Assembly (NCBI GenBank): GCA_030038645.1
Contig: JASHSR010000518.1
Span: 1-11,346, forward strand
DNA length: 11,346 bases
Direction of reading: 5' to 3'
From: Gammaproteobacteria bacterium
Lineage (GTDB): Bacteria > Pseudomonadota > Gammaproteobacteria > Steroidobacterales > Steroidobacteraceae
This document shows, piece after piece, positions 1-5,552 of the stretch. Every line of letters starts with the position of its first letter. Within the stretch, counting starts at the first letter, position 1. Position numbers and translations under genes: made by a program. Under the pieces are notes generated by a model. That model worked only from the letters and a program-made list of their open reading frames with translations, made no database searches and had not been told where the DNA came from.

Positions 1-117
1 CGAGCGAGTCCGGGAGGGCTGGGGAAGCGGTACTGGGACAATCCCCTATGCGGGTGCGGACGATGCGACTGCCACGAGCGCTGCGGAGCTGCGAGCCTAT
101 CGCCTTACGAAGTGTGA
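1..117 (+). other. Possible Cys-rich C-terminal tail of a gene entering from the left
   Basis: Frame 1 is open from the window edge to a TGA at 115-117, giving 38 residues that end in SPYEV. The stretch contains a tight cysteine cluster, CGCGRCDCHERC (C-x-C-x2-C-x-C-x3-C), preceded by GKRYWDNPL. Such clusters occur in metal-binding or structural zinc tails, but I do not recognise the family. Third-position GC is only about two thirds, lower than in the clear genes here, so the frame may be chance. The upstream sequence would settle it. Confidence 0.2.
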
Positions 118-147
118 ATCCGGAACCGCTCGATGGAGGAGCCGCTC

Positions 148-396
148 ATGTTCACGCACCGAGTCAAGCCGTCCGCGCGCCGCGCGTCGCCACTGTCGTA
201 CTACGCCGTCGGATCGCCGAGGGAATGGGCGCTTCTTGCCATCGCCGCGGTCGATCAGACCGCCGCGGCCGTGTGCCGCCAGCAATGGCAGCTGGCGCGG
301 GCTCGCGCCCTGGCGCCCGAATCTCGTGCCATCGCGACAAGCGCGGGCGCAACCTGCGCCGGCCCGTGGTCCGACCGCTGCTCCTCGTGGCACTGA
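148..396 (+). CDS. Small hypothetical protein (82 aa)
   Basis: This short ORF starts at ATG 148, six bases after a GGAGGAG Shine-Dalgarno sequence at 135-141, the best such site in the first 500 bases. An in-frame ATG at 133 is too close to that site to be the likely start. About 83 % of its third codon positions are G or C, which fits a real gene in this genome. The product has a basic N-terminus, then SYYAVGSPREWALLAIAAVD and a probable amphipathic helix rich in Ala, Gln and Arg, and ends in CSSWH. I see no signal peptide or known domain. A phasin-like small helical protein is conceivable, since it lies 97 bp before an acyl-CoA synthetase, but that is a guess. It could also be a chance ORF or a frameshifted remnant. 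Confidence 0.35.
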   Translation: MFTHRVKPSARRASPLSYYAVGSPREWALLAIAAVDQTAAAVCRQQWQLARARALAPESRAIATSAGATCAGPWSDRCSSWH

Positions 397-408
397 GGCG
401 GCTCGGCG

Positions 409-422
409 CCGATCGCGATCGG
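409..422. promoter_or_regulatory. 14-bp perfect palindrome upstream of the acyl-CoA synthetase
   Basis: The sequence CCGATCGCGATCGG reads identically on both strands. It lies 13 bp after the stop of the small ORF at 148-396 and 71 bp before the synthetase start codon. It could be a dimeric repressor site or a short hairpin (5-bp stem, 4-base loop) ending the small ORF. No U-tract follows. GC-rich genomes produce such palindromes by chance, so the functional call is weak. Confidence 0.2.
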
Positions 423-493
423 TTCGGCCAGTTGAGCGACGCCGAGGTGACGCATCGAGTTGCGCGGGACTGCGAGCCGCCAAACGCAGTGTA

Positions 494-2425
494 ATGAGCG
501 AGAGGACCCTGCCGGAGGTCTTGCAGAGGCGTATTGCGCTGACGCCGGCCGCCGAGGCGTATCGCCAGTTCGATGCTGCGTCGGGCCGCTGGGTCGGCTA
601 TTCGTGGGCGGAGATCGGCGGGCGCGTTGCGCAGTACCGACGGGCGCTCGGTGCCGAGCAGCTGCCCTCCGGAGCACGCATCGCCGTGCTGGTGTCAAAC
701 AGTGTCGAGCACGTCTGCATGGATCAGGCGGCGCTCGCCCTCGGGCTCGTCCCCGTGCCCCTCCATGTGATCGACAATCCGGAGAGCCTCGCCTACGTGC
801 TCGCGGACTGCGGCGCCTCGCTCCTCTTCGTGAGCTCGGCGGCGCGCTGGCAGCTGCTCGAGCCCTTCAGGGCGAGACTTCCGCAGCTGCGGCGCGTGAT
901 CCATCTCGGCGCGCGCGCCGGCGAAGGGACAATCGCACGGTCGCTCACGGAGTGGTTCGCGGCGGCTCCGCGGTCAGGCGACGGCGAGAAGGACGTTCCT
1001 GTCGACGCCGATGCACTGGCGGCGATCGTCTATACCTCCGGAACGACGGGGCACCCGAAAGGCGTGATGCTCTCGCATCGCAACGTGGTCTCCAACGTCC
1101 GTTCCATCCTGTCCGCCATTCCCGTGTGGGAAACGGACGTCTTTCTGTCCTTTCTACCTCTGTCTCACACGCTCGAGCGTACCGCGGGCTACTATCTGCC
1201 GATTGCCGCAGGCGCCTGCGTGGCGTTCGCTCGCTCCGTGCCGCGCCTCATGGAGGATCTCGTCGCCGTGCGTCCGACGGTGCTCGTCTCCGTGCCGCGG
1301 ATCTACGAGCGGGTCTATGCGGGGATCCAGGAAGCGACGGACCGCCGCTTCGCCGGCCGAGCGCTGCTTGCGCTCGCGGTCCGCGCCGGCTGGGCTCGAT
1401 TCGCGCGGGCTCAGGCCGGCGATGCGCGGGCCCAGGCCAATGATACGCGGGCTCAAGGCAGTGCCCGGCCCGAGACCGGCGATGCGCGGGCCCGAAGCGG
1501 CGGTGCGCAGGGACGGGGCGAGCGCGCACGGGCCTCGCTCTCTCCCGACTCGCTACTCTTGAGGTGCCTCGAGCCCGCGCTCGATCGCTGGGTCGGCGCA
1601 CGCGTCCGCGCGCGCTTCGGCGGCCGCCTGCGCGCCGCCGTCACGGGCGGCGCACCCATGCTCTCCGAGGTGGCGCGAACGTTTCTGGCGCTCGGCGTCC
1701 CGCTGCTGCAGGGCTATGGACTCACCGAGAGCGCGCCCGTCGTCGCTTGCAACACGCCCACGGACAATCATCCCGAGTCCGTCGGCCGACCGCTGCCGGG
1801 AGTGCAGGCGCGGATCGCAGAGCGCGATGAGCTGCTCGTGCGCGGCCCGAGCGTCATGCTCGGCTACTGGCAGCGTCCGCGAGACACCGCCGAGGCGATC
1901 GACGCGGAGGGATGGCTGCACACGGGCGATCAAGCGTCGATCGTGGAGGGACGGATTCTCATCAAAGGCCGGATCAAGGACATCATCGTCACGTCGACGG
2001 GCGAGAAGATCGCGCCGCTCGACCTCGAGACGGCGATCGCGGGAGATGGCGCGTTCGACCAGGTCATGGTGGTCGGCGAAGGGCGCCCCTACATCGCGGC
2101 GCTCGGCGTGTTGAATCGAGCCCGCTGGGAAGAGCAGGCGCGCAAGCTCGGTCTCGACCCGGCGGATTCCGAGAGTCTTCGCTCGTCCGCCGCTCGCGAG
2201 TGGGCTTTGTCTCGAATAGCGGAGGCGGTGCGCAGCTTTCCGGCGTACGCGAGGCCTCGCGCCGTGTACCTCACGACCGAGCCCTGGACGGTCGATGCCG
2301 GTCTCATCACGCCGACTCTCAAGCCGAAACGGCCGGCGCTCCAGTCTCGCTTCGCGGAGGCGATCGCCGAGCTCTATCGCGGCCACGGGCCGATGGCGAC
2401 GCCGAACGCCTCCGCCGGCAGGTAG
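494..2425 (+). CDS. Long-chain acyl-CoA synthetase (AMP-forming, FAA1/COG1022 type)
   Basis: This 643-residue ANL-superfamily enzyme would activate a fatty acid with ATP to an acyl-adenylate and then transfer it to CoA, in the cytoplasm or at the inner membrane face. Visible motifs are the P-loop YTSGTTGHPKG (180-190), LPLSHTLER (221-229), VPRIYERVY (267-275), TGGAPML (384-390), QGYGLTES (406-413), LHTGD with ribose-binding Asp479, the hinge GRIKDIIVTSTGEK (492-505) and TPTLKPKR (606-613) with candidate catalytic Lys610. The length is normal for bacterial FAA1-like enzymes. ATG 494 is chosen because family similarity begins at once (LPEVLQRRIALTPAAEAY); the frame stays open upstream to 236, but that extension is Arg/Pro-rich and unlike the family. 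No clear Shine-Dalgarno precedes the start. Residues about 303-343 are a low-complexity tandem repeat set in the linker after VPRIYERVY. The 3' end overlaps the opposing gene by 52 bp. The substrate chain length cannot be read from the sequence. Confidence 0.93.
   Translation: MSERTLPEVLQRRIALTPAAEAYRQFDAASGRWVGYSWAEIGGRVAQYRRALGAEQLPSGARIAVLVSNSVEHVCMDQAALALGLVPVPLHVIDNPESLAYVLADCGASLLFVSSAARWQLLEPFRARLPQLRRVIHLGARAGEGTIARSLTEWFAAAPRSGDGEKDVPVDADALAAIVYTSGTTGHPKGVMLSHRNVVSNVRSILSAIPVWETDVFLSFLPLSHTLERTAGYYLPIAAGACVAFARSVPRLMEDLVAVRPTVLVSVPRIYERVYAGIQEATDRRFAGRALLALAVRAGWARFARAQAGDARAQANDTRAQGSARPETGDARARSGGAQGRGERARASLSPDSLLLRCLEPALDRWVGARVRARFGGRLRAAVTGGAPMLSEVARTFLALGVPLLQGYGLTESAPVVACNTPTDNHPESVGRPLPGVQARIAERDELLVRGPSVMLGYWQRPRDTAEAIDAEGWLHTGDQASIVEGRILIKGRIKDIIVTSTGEKIAPLDLETAIAGDGAFDQVMVVGEGRPYIAALGVLNRARWEEQARKLGLDPADSESLRSSAAREWALSRIAEAVRSFPAYARPRAVYLTTEPWTVDAGLITPTLKPKRPALQSRFAEAIAELYRGHGPMATPNASAGR
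1400..1522 (+). repeat. In-frame ~21-bp degenerate minisatellite within the acyl-CoA synthetase
   Basis: The coding sequence holds degenerate seven-codon units that translate as FARAQAG, DARAQAN, DTRAQGS, ARPETG (six codons), DARARSG and GAQGRGE. An exact 18-bp copy, CCGGCGATGCGCGGGCCC, occurs at 1416-1433 and again at 1476-1493. The tract encodes an Ala/Arg/Gln-rich, probably flexible insertion of about 40 residues between two conserved parts of the enzyme. All length changes stay in frame, with units of 21 or 18 bp. Confidence 0.75.
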
Positions 2426-2862
2426 GTGCGCACCGTGCCCGGGGGCTCGTGCACGAGATCCTTGGCGATCTCCGCGGCGATCGCTCGATGAAGCGCGGCG
2501 GGGAGCGCTTTGCGCAGCATGCCGAGGAACGCTGGTGGCGCCATGAGGACGAGCCGATCGAACCCGTCGGCGCGGCGCGCCGATGCAACCTCCTCGGCGA
2601 CTCGGTGCGCGAACAGCACCGCCTCGTGCTTGCGCGGCTTGCGGTCGCTTCCGACTCCGTGGTGCGCCGTCGCGCCGCGCCGGCCCGCCTGGATCGGAGC
2701 GCGGTCGAACTTCCGGCCGGGACGGTCGGATTTGAGGTCGCGGTCGTGAAGATGCGCCGACGGATCGGAAACCTGCCCCGCGAGCTTCAACTCCCCATCG
2801 TGGCGCTCCACATCGTAGAAGCGCGCTTCGCTCTGATCGGCGACGACGATTCGGACACGCAT
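2374..2862 (-). CDS. Host attachment protein / baeRF family 12-like protein
   Basis: This 162-residue cytosolic protein belongs to the family long annotated 'protein required for attachment to host cells', now grouped with bacterial relatives of the archaeo-eukaryotic release factor domain (baeRF). Its biochemical role is not established. Evidence: an N-terminal strand MRVRIVVADQSEARFYDV (1-18), the signature HDRDLKSDRPGRKFD (39-53), KHEAVLFA (78-85), DRLVLMAPPAFLGMLRKAL (102-120) and EIAKDLVH (131-138), in the family order. The length is slightly above the usual 140-150. The start at 2862 is supported by GAGGAG (plus-strand 2870-2875) seven bases upstream; the frame stays open to 3048, but that extension lacks family similarity. 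The last residues (about 146-162, ending GVAIGPWPR) are encoded antisense to the acyl-CoA synthetase 3' end and look like a non-conserved tail. It is transcribed divergently from the ferritin-VIT gene. Confidence 0.87.
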   Translation of the reverse strand: MRVRIVVADQSEARFYDVERHDGELKLAGQVSDPSAHLHDRDLKSDRPGRKFDRAPIQAGRRGATAHHGVGSDRKPRKHEAVLFAHRVAEEVASARRADGFDRLVLMAPPAFLGMLRKALPAALHRAIAAEIAKDLVHEPPGTVRTYLPAEAFGVAIGPWPR

Positions 2863-2966
2863 CGGTCTGCTCCTCGGCCGCCTGCTCGTGGATTCCCTCG
2901 GATGATTCACGGGTCCGGGCCTCGGACCGATTCCAGCACACCCCGCTTTTCGCCCCATCCGTAGCA
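2863..2966. promoter_or_regulatory. Divergent intergenic region between the baeRF-type and ferritin-VIT genes
   Basis: These 104 bp must hold promoters for both genes unless the ferritin-VIT start lies further downstream. The only element I can call is the GAGGAG ribosome binding site (2870-2875) for the minus-strand gene. I see no convincing -35/-10 pair on either strand and no Fur-box-like AT-rich palindrome. Just inside the annotated ferritin-VIT start are small inverted repeats, CCGG-CAAA-CCGG and GGTA-TCCG-TACC, which would be upstream of the gene if GTG 3030 is the true start. Confidence 0.4.
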
Positions 2967-4013
2967 ATGCGGATGCGCGGCGCCGGCAAACCGGGTATCC
3001 GTACCTGTAAAGCCACGCGATCTTCGACCGTGAAACGCCGTGCTCCATCTGAGAACCAGGCGGCCGCCGCCGAGGCGGACAGGCGGCGGTTGCTGCGTCA
3101 TTGGAGCGCCGAGCAGGACAGTGCCGCGCTCTACGCCGCGCTCTCGCAGTCCGAATCGGATGCCGAGCAGCGCCGTACCTACGGCGCGCTTGCAGCGGCC
3201 GAGCGGACGCACGCCGCCCTCTGGGAGAGGCGCTTGCGCGCGGCCGGTCAGTCCGTGCCGCGCTACCGTCCGTCGCTGCGCACGAGGCTCCTGATCCGGC
3301 TCGCGCGGTGGCTCGGAGCCGGATTCGTGGCGCCGAGCATCGCCGTGCGGGAGATGAAGGATCGGGACCACTATGCGAGTCTCGGCGATTCCGACGCGCT
3401 CGCGCTGGCGTACGACGAGCAGAGCCACGCCGCCATCATGCGCACGCGCACGCGGGGGAGCTTCGGCAACAACTTGCGCGCGGCCGTGCTCGGAGCGAAC
3501 GACGGGGTGGCATCGAACTTTTGCCTGATGATGGGCGTCGCAGGCGGAGGCGCGCACGGCTCGGCCATCGTGCTGAGCGGGGTGGCGGGATTGATCGGCG
3601 GAGCCTGCGCAATGGCGCTCGGCGAGTGGCTTTCCGTCACCAATGCCCGGGAGCTCGCGATGAGCCAGATGGAGCGCGAGCTGGGCGCGCAGCAACCGGT
3701 GCACGGCGCCGAGCCCGAGGACCTGCCGCTCGGCGATGCTCGCAGCGCCGCGGCGCTCTCGTTCTGCCTGTTCGCGCTCGGCGCCGCGGTTCCGCTGCTC
3801 TCGTTCTGCACGCTCATCGGCCGAGCCGCCGTCGCGGGCAGCGTCGCCGCATCCCTCGCGGCGCTCTTCGCGCTCGGCCTGGCGACTTCCTTGTTCAACG
3901 GCCGCTCGGCGCTGTTCTCGGGAGCGAGGCAGACGGTCATCGGCGCGGGCGCGGCTGCCGTCACCTTCCTCGCCGGGCGCCTGTTCGATGCGCTCCACGG
4001 CTCAGGCATCTGA
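2967..4013 (+). CDS. Ferritin-like/VIT1 (CCC1, DUF125) fusion membrane protein, probable Fe/Mn exporter
   Basis: This 348-residue protein joins an N-terminal ferritin-like (rubrerythrin-type) domain to a VIT1/CCC1 metal transporter. Relatives such as MbfA export or detoxify iron at the inner membrane. The ferritin-like part (about 40-160) shows both halves of a di-iron site: Glu49 and E79-R-T-H82, then Glu129 and E151-Q-S-H154. The VIT part begins at NNLRAAVLGANDGVASNFCL (168-187), continues with MALGEWLSV (216-224) and closes with TSLFNGRSALFSGARQTVIG (307-326), with about five membrane helices. The soluble segment between the second and third helices, where VIT proteins carry metal-binding glutamates, is only about 40 residues (228-268), shorter than I expect. 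The start is uncertain: neither ATG 2967 nor GTG 3030 (327 aa) has a clear ribosome binding site, and residues 1-21 look unconserved. The partner gene on the other strand is the baeRF-type gene. Confidence 0.87.
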   Translation: MRMRGAGKPGIRTCKATRSSTVKRRAPSENQAAAAEADRRRLLRHWSAEQDSAALYAALSQSESDAEQRRTYGALAAAERTHAALWERRLRAAGQSVPRYRPSLRTRLLIRLARWLGAGFVAPSIAVREMKDRDHYASLGDSDALALAYDEQSHAAIMRTRTRGSFGNNLRAAVLGANDGVASNFCLMMGVAGGGAHGSAIVLSGVAGLIGGACAMALGEWLSVTNARELAMSQMERELGAQQPVHGAEPEDLPLGDARSAAALSFCLFALGAAVPLLSFCTLIGRAAVAGSVAASLAALFALGLATSLFNGRSALFSGARQTVIGAGAAAVTFLAGRLFDALHGSGI

Positions 4014-4036
4014 CGGCGGACGAGTCGAGTCCGCCG
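4014..4036 (+). terminator. GC-rich hairpin directly after the ferritin-VIT stop codon
   Basis: CGGCGGAC (4014-4021) and GTCCGCCG (4029-4036) form a perfect 8-bp stem with a 7-base loop, beginning at the base after the TGA stop. No T-run follows, so this is not a classical intrinsic terminator; it could act with Rho or protect the mRNA 3' end. Its position argues for a function, and it would separate the ferritin-VIT transcript from the MFS genes. Confidence 0.4.
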
Positions 4037-4115
4037 GCGCGCGACGCCGCGCCGAGCTCGGCCATGGGCCGCCCCCATCGAGCCATTCTTTCGTGGCGCA
4101 GGACCCCTCGAACGC

Positions 4116-4121
4116 TACAAT
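4116..4121 (+). promoter_or_regulatory. Candidate -10 box (TACAAT) before the MFS gene pair
   Basis: TACAAT lies 27 bp upstream of the ATG at 4149 and matches the sigma-70 -10 consensus at five of six positions, in an otherwise GC-rich 135-bp gap. No good -35 sits 16-18 bp upstream; the bases there read about GTGGCG. If active it would drive the two MFS genes with a short leader. This is a visual call only. Confidence 0.3.
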
Positions 4122-4148
4122 CTCCGCACTCCGGCAGGCCCGAGTCCG

Positions 4149-5519
4149 ATGGACGATCTCACTCCCTTCTCCGGCGCCGGTCCCGGCGCCGACGGCGCTC
4201 CGCGCGTCGATGCCGCGCTCGCCGAGCGCGCGCTGAGCCGCATCCGCTGGCGGCTGCTGCCCTTTCTCGGTCTGCTCTACATCGCGAGCTTCCTCGATCG
4301 CGTGAACATCAGCTTCGCGAAGCTCACCATGGACCGGGCGATCGGCATGAGCGACGCCACGTACGGCTTCGCCGCAGGCGTCTTCTTCGTCGGCTACTTC
4401 CTCTTCGAGGTGCCCTCCAACCTCATCCTCGCGAAGGTGGGCGCCCGGCGCTGGATCGCGCGCATCCTCATCACCTGGGGATTGGTGTCCGCGGCCACGG
4501 CCTTCGTCTCGGGCCCGAAGGAGTTCGTGGCGATGCGCTTCGTGCTCGGCCTCGCCGAAGCCGGATTCTTTCCCGGCATCCTGCTCTATTTGACCTACTG
4601 GTTTCCGGCCGCCGAGCGCGCGAAGGTCATCGGCCTGTTCATGGTGGCCGTGCCCCTTGCCAGCGTGATCGGCAGCCCGATCTCCGGCGCGCTGCTCGGG
4701 CTCGGCGCGGCGCACGGTCTCGGTGGGGCGCCCGGGCTGCAGGGCTGGCAGTGGCTCTTTCTCCTCGAGGGCCTGCCCGCCGTCGCGCTCGGCCTGCTCT
4801 GCTTCGCGCTCCTTCCCGATACGCCGCGCGATGCGAAGTGGCTCGCGCCCGAGCAGCGCGAGTGGCTTCTGTCAACGCTCGCCCGCGAGCGCACGGTCGT
4901 CGCGCGTTGGGGTCGCGCGTCGTGGCGCGCGGCATTCGCCCAGCCGGCCGTGTGGCTGCTGTCGCTCATCTACTTCAGCGTCGTCCTCGGCCTCTACGGG
5001 CTCGGCTTCTGGCTCCCCACGCTCATCAGCCGGTTCGGTGTCGCCGTGACCCACATCGGCTGGATCGCGGCGCTGCCCGCTCTCTGCGGCACGCTCTTCA
5101 TGGTGGGGTGGGCCCGCCGCTCCGACCGCCGGCGCGAGCGCATCGGACACTTGATCCTGCCCGCCCTGCTCGGGTTTCTCGGCTTCGTCGGCGCGGGCCA
5201 CGCTCATTCGCTCGCGGCGCAGATCGTGTGCCTCTCTGTCGCGTCGATGGGCATTTACGGCGCGCTGCCCATCTTCTGGACCCTTCCGAGCGCGGTCCTG
5301 TCGGGCGCCGCGCTGGCCGCCGGCATCGCCCTCATCAACTCGCTCGGCAACCTGGGCGGCTATCTTGGCCCCCAGGTCGTCAGCCGGTCCACCCGCAGCG
5401 GCGATTTCGGTCCCGCGCTCATATTTCTCGGATTGATGATGCTCCTCGCCGCCACGCTGGCCGCCGTCGTCGGAGGCCGGCTGCACCCGGAGCGTGTGTC
5501 TTCGCCGCCGTCCCGGTAG
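4149..5519 (+). CDS. MFS transporter, anion:cation symporter (ACS) family
   Basis: This 456-residue, 12-helix inner-membrane permease most likely imports an organic anion with protons or cations. ACS signatures are YIASFLDRVNISFA (44-57, first helix), EVPSNLILAKVGARRW (87-102, helix 2 and the 2-3 loop), LGLAEAGFFPGILLYLTYWF (133-152) and a PDTPRDAKWLAPEQREWL-type central loop with LPDTP. The second half is also intact, with SLIYFSVVLGLYGLGFWLPT and a C-terminal helix ending GGRLHPERVSSPPSR. This pattern is shared by bacterial tartrate, phthalate and hydroxyphenylacetate permeases, so the substrate cannot be assigned. The start ATG has only a weak upstream GGCAGG; the 30 residues before the first helix are hydrophilic, as is usual. 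The next gene follows 33 bp downstream on the same strand, suggesting one transcript. No sugar-acid or aromatic catabolic gene is in view. Confidence 0.9.
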   Translation: MDDLTPFSGAGPGADGAPRVDAALAERALSRIRWRLLPFLGLLYIASFLDRVNISFAKLTMDRAIGMSDATYGFAAGVFFVGYFLFEVPSNLILAKVGARRWIARILITWGLVSAATAFVSGPKEFVAMRFVLGLAEAGFFPGILLYLTYWFPAAERAKVIGLFMVAVPLASVIGSPISGALLGLGAAHGLGGAPGLQGWQWLFLLEGLPAVALGLLCFALLPDTPRDAKWLAPEQREWLLSTLARERTVVARWGRASWRAAFAQPAVWLLSLIYFSVVLGLYGLGFWLPTLISRFGVAVTHIGWIAALPALCGTLFMVGWARRSDRRRERIGHLILPALLGFLGFVGAGHAHSLAAQIVCLSVASMGIYGALPIFWTLPSAVLSGAALAAGIALINSLGNLGGYLGPQVVSRSTRSGDFGPALIFLGLMMLLAATLAAVVGGRLHPERVSSPPSR

Positions 5520-5541
5520 ACTCGCTCACTTTGGCGCTTTC

Positions 5542-5548
5542 GAGGGGG
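5542..5548 (+). promoter_or_regulatory. Ribosome binding site of the AAHS-type transporter
   Basis: GAGGGGG lies four bases before ATG 5553 and fixes the start of the second MFS gene. It sits in the 33-bp gap after the first MFS stop, so this gene can initiate independently within a shared transcript. Confidence 0.55.
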
Positions 5549-5552
5549 TTCC

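Noticed and set aside
236..493. N-terminal extension of the acyl-CoA synthetase to ATG 236
   Set aside because: The extra 86 residues are Arg/Pro/Ala-rich and unlike the family, which begins right at the ATG 494 product.
48..494. A 148-codon frame whose TAA overlaps the synthetase ATG as TAATG
   Set aside because: The overlap resembles translational coupling, but the product is a very Arg-rich string with poor third-position GC and no start signal. The ORF at 148-396 is better supported.
2863..2966. Search for a CRISPR array, tRNA, Fur box or phage attachment site in the gaps
   Set aside because: No spaced repeats, cloverleaf pattern, AT-rich Fur-like palindrome or integrase-linked direct repeats were seen in this gap or the other intergenic regions.
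1553..3016. A 487-codon minus-strand frame antisense to the acyl-CoA synthetase
   Set aside because: The translation is Arg/Ser/Ala-rich and unconserved in appearance, and it overlaps the well-supported synthetase and the baeRF-type gene.
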